Assembly: GCA_021778785.1 (NCBI GenBank)
Contig: JAJYBX010000164.1
Location: 1-5,393, forward strand
Length of the DNA: 5,393 nt
Reading direction: 5' to 3'
Origin: Acidobacteriota bacterium
Lineage (GTDB): Bacteria > Acidobacteriota > Holophagae > Holophagales > Holophagaceae
A model generated the notes under the pieces. The model worked only from the letters and a program-made list of their open reading frames with translations. It ran no database searches and was not told the origin of the DNA. This document shows positions 4,793 to 5,393 of this stretch, in pieces (position 1 is the stretch's first letter; every line of letters starts with the position of its first letter). Position numbers and translations under genes: made by a program.

Positions 4793-5393
4793 ATGGGGAA
4801 GGTGGAACCGGACCTGCTGAGCATCGGCGACATCTGCGCCGGGACCGGGCTCTCGGCGGATGTCATCCGCGTCTGGGAGCGGCGGTACGGCTTCCCCGAG
4901 CCGGTGCGCCTCCCCTCGGGCCACCGCCGCTACCGCGGGCAGGACCTGAACCGGCTCCGCCTCATGGCCGAGGCCGTGGCCCAGGGGCATCGTCCCTCGG
5001 TCGTGGCCCGGACCGGCGAGGCGGACCTGAGGAGCCTGCTGCTGCGCGAGGGTGGCGCCGGTGTGGATCCGGTGTTCCAGGCCGTGGCGGCCATGGACAC
5101 GCCCGGTATCCGCGCCCAGCTGACCGGGGCCCTGGGGCGCATGGGCTGGAAGGCCTTTCTCCAGGAGGTGGTCTCCCCCCTGCTGGACCGCGTGGGCATG
5201 GCCTGGGCGGATGGCAGCATCGGGGTCCATCACGAACACCTGCTCACGGAGGTGCTGGAGGATCTCCTCCGCGAGCAGCGGCTGGAGTGCCGGCCGGTAC
5301 CCGGCCGCGGGACGGTGCTCCTCGCCACCCTCCCGGGGGAACGCCACCGGCTGGGCCTGCTCATGGCTGCCCTGGCCTACGCGGCCAGCGGGA
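4793..5393 (+). CDS. MerR-family regulator with cobalamin-binding module (CarH/LitR-like), 3' truncated by the window
   Basis: The visible 200 residues start at the ATG at 4793 and run off the right edge. Residues 8-70 form a MerR winged helix: 'SIGDICAGTGLSADVIRVWE' with the family signature 'RVWERRYGFPEPVR' (26-39) and 'GHRRY' (43-47). Residues about 90-165 match the four-helix cap of B12-binding regulators, including W138-x9-E148-H149, the motif that contacts the adenosyl group in CarH. Residues 172-200 begin the Rossmann-like cobalamin domain, with E183-x-H185-x-x-G188, where the His would be the lower cobalt ligand. In characterised CarH/LitR proteins, adenosylcobalamin-bound tetramers repress carotenoid or light-response genes and light disrupts them. 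The residue after W138 is Ala, where Thermus CarH has the upper-ligand His132. The gene has its own leader 64 bp after the previous stop and is probably transcribed separately. Its targets are not visible; they may include itself or genes beyond the edge. Confidence 0.87.
   Translation, partial: MGKVEPDLLSIGDICAGTGLSADVIRVWERRYGFPEPVRLPSGHRRYRGQDLNRLRLMAEAVAQGHRPSVVARTGEADLRSLLLREGGAGVDPVFQAVAAMDTPGIRAQLTGALGRMGWKAFLQEVVSPLLDRVGMAWADGSIGVHHEHLLTEVLEDLLREQRLECRPVPGRGTVLLATLPGERHRLGLLMAALAYAASG

Noticed and set aside
274..4866. A minus-strand frame open for more than 1500 codons, antisense to most of the window
   Set aside because: It runs antisense through four well-supported plus-strand genes and through the CYTH gene in another frame. 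Its translation is low-complexity Gly/Arg/His-rich with no domain, as expected from GC-rich codon bias keeping stops out of opposite frames.

Overview
The window is very GC-rich (about 70% by eye), with dense coding and strong G/C third-position bias. Gene style suggests an environmental, mesophilic, Gram-negative-like bacterium. A receiver protein with a WEVIPDLA-type C-terminus next to an HVQTED-type protein is a pairing I associate with Acidobacteriota (Holophaga/Geothrix-like) and myxobacteria or other former Deltaproteobacteria. I assign the lineage only tentatively. There are no RNA genes, mobile elements, CRISPR arrays or phage genes, and nothing points to recent transfer.

Layout. (1) Bases 2-757, plus strand: the 3' part of a gene cut by the left edge, ending in a beta-rich domain after a possible hydrolase C-terminus. 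(2) Bases 741-1280, minus strand: a complete CYTH-domain (triphosphate tunnel metalloenzyme) gene. It converges on gene 1 and the two overlap by 17 bp. (3) Bases 1351-2658, plus strand: a membrane-anchored or secreted, very tryptophan-rich protein of unknown function, divergent from the CYTH gene. (4) Bases 2749-4041, plus strand: a receiver-domain protein with a long Pro/Ala/acidic/Leu linker and a small helical C-terminal module. (5) Bases 4087-4728, plus strand: an uncharacterised protein with an N-terminal HVQTED signature and a C-terminal Ig-like/transthyretin-like domain. (6) Bases 4793 to the right edge, plus strand: a MerR-type DNA-binding protein with a cobalamin-binding module resembling the CarH/LitR light sensors, cut by the window end.

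Genes 3 to 6 all point rightward. Genes 4 and 5 are 45 bp apart and probably co-transcribed. Gene 6 has its own AT-richer leader with a candidate promoter and an imperfect dyad, and is probably a separate, possibly autoregulated unit. The most interesting items are the receiver protein that keeps its phospho-acceptor Asp but has Ala at the switch Thr/Ser position, its pairing with the HVQTED protein, and the CarH-like regulator that keeps W-x9-EH and ExHxxG but lacks the upper-ligand His seen in Thermus CarH.
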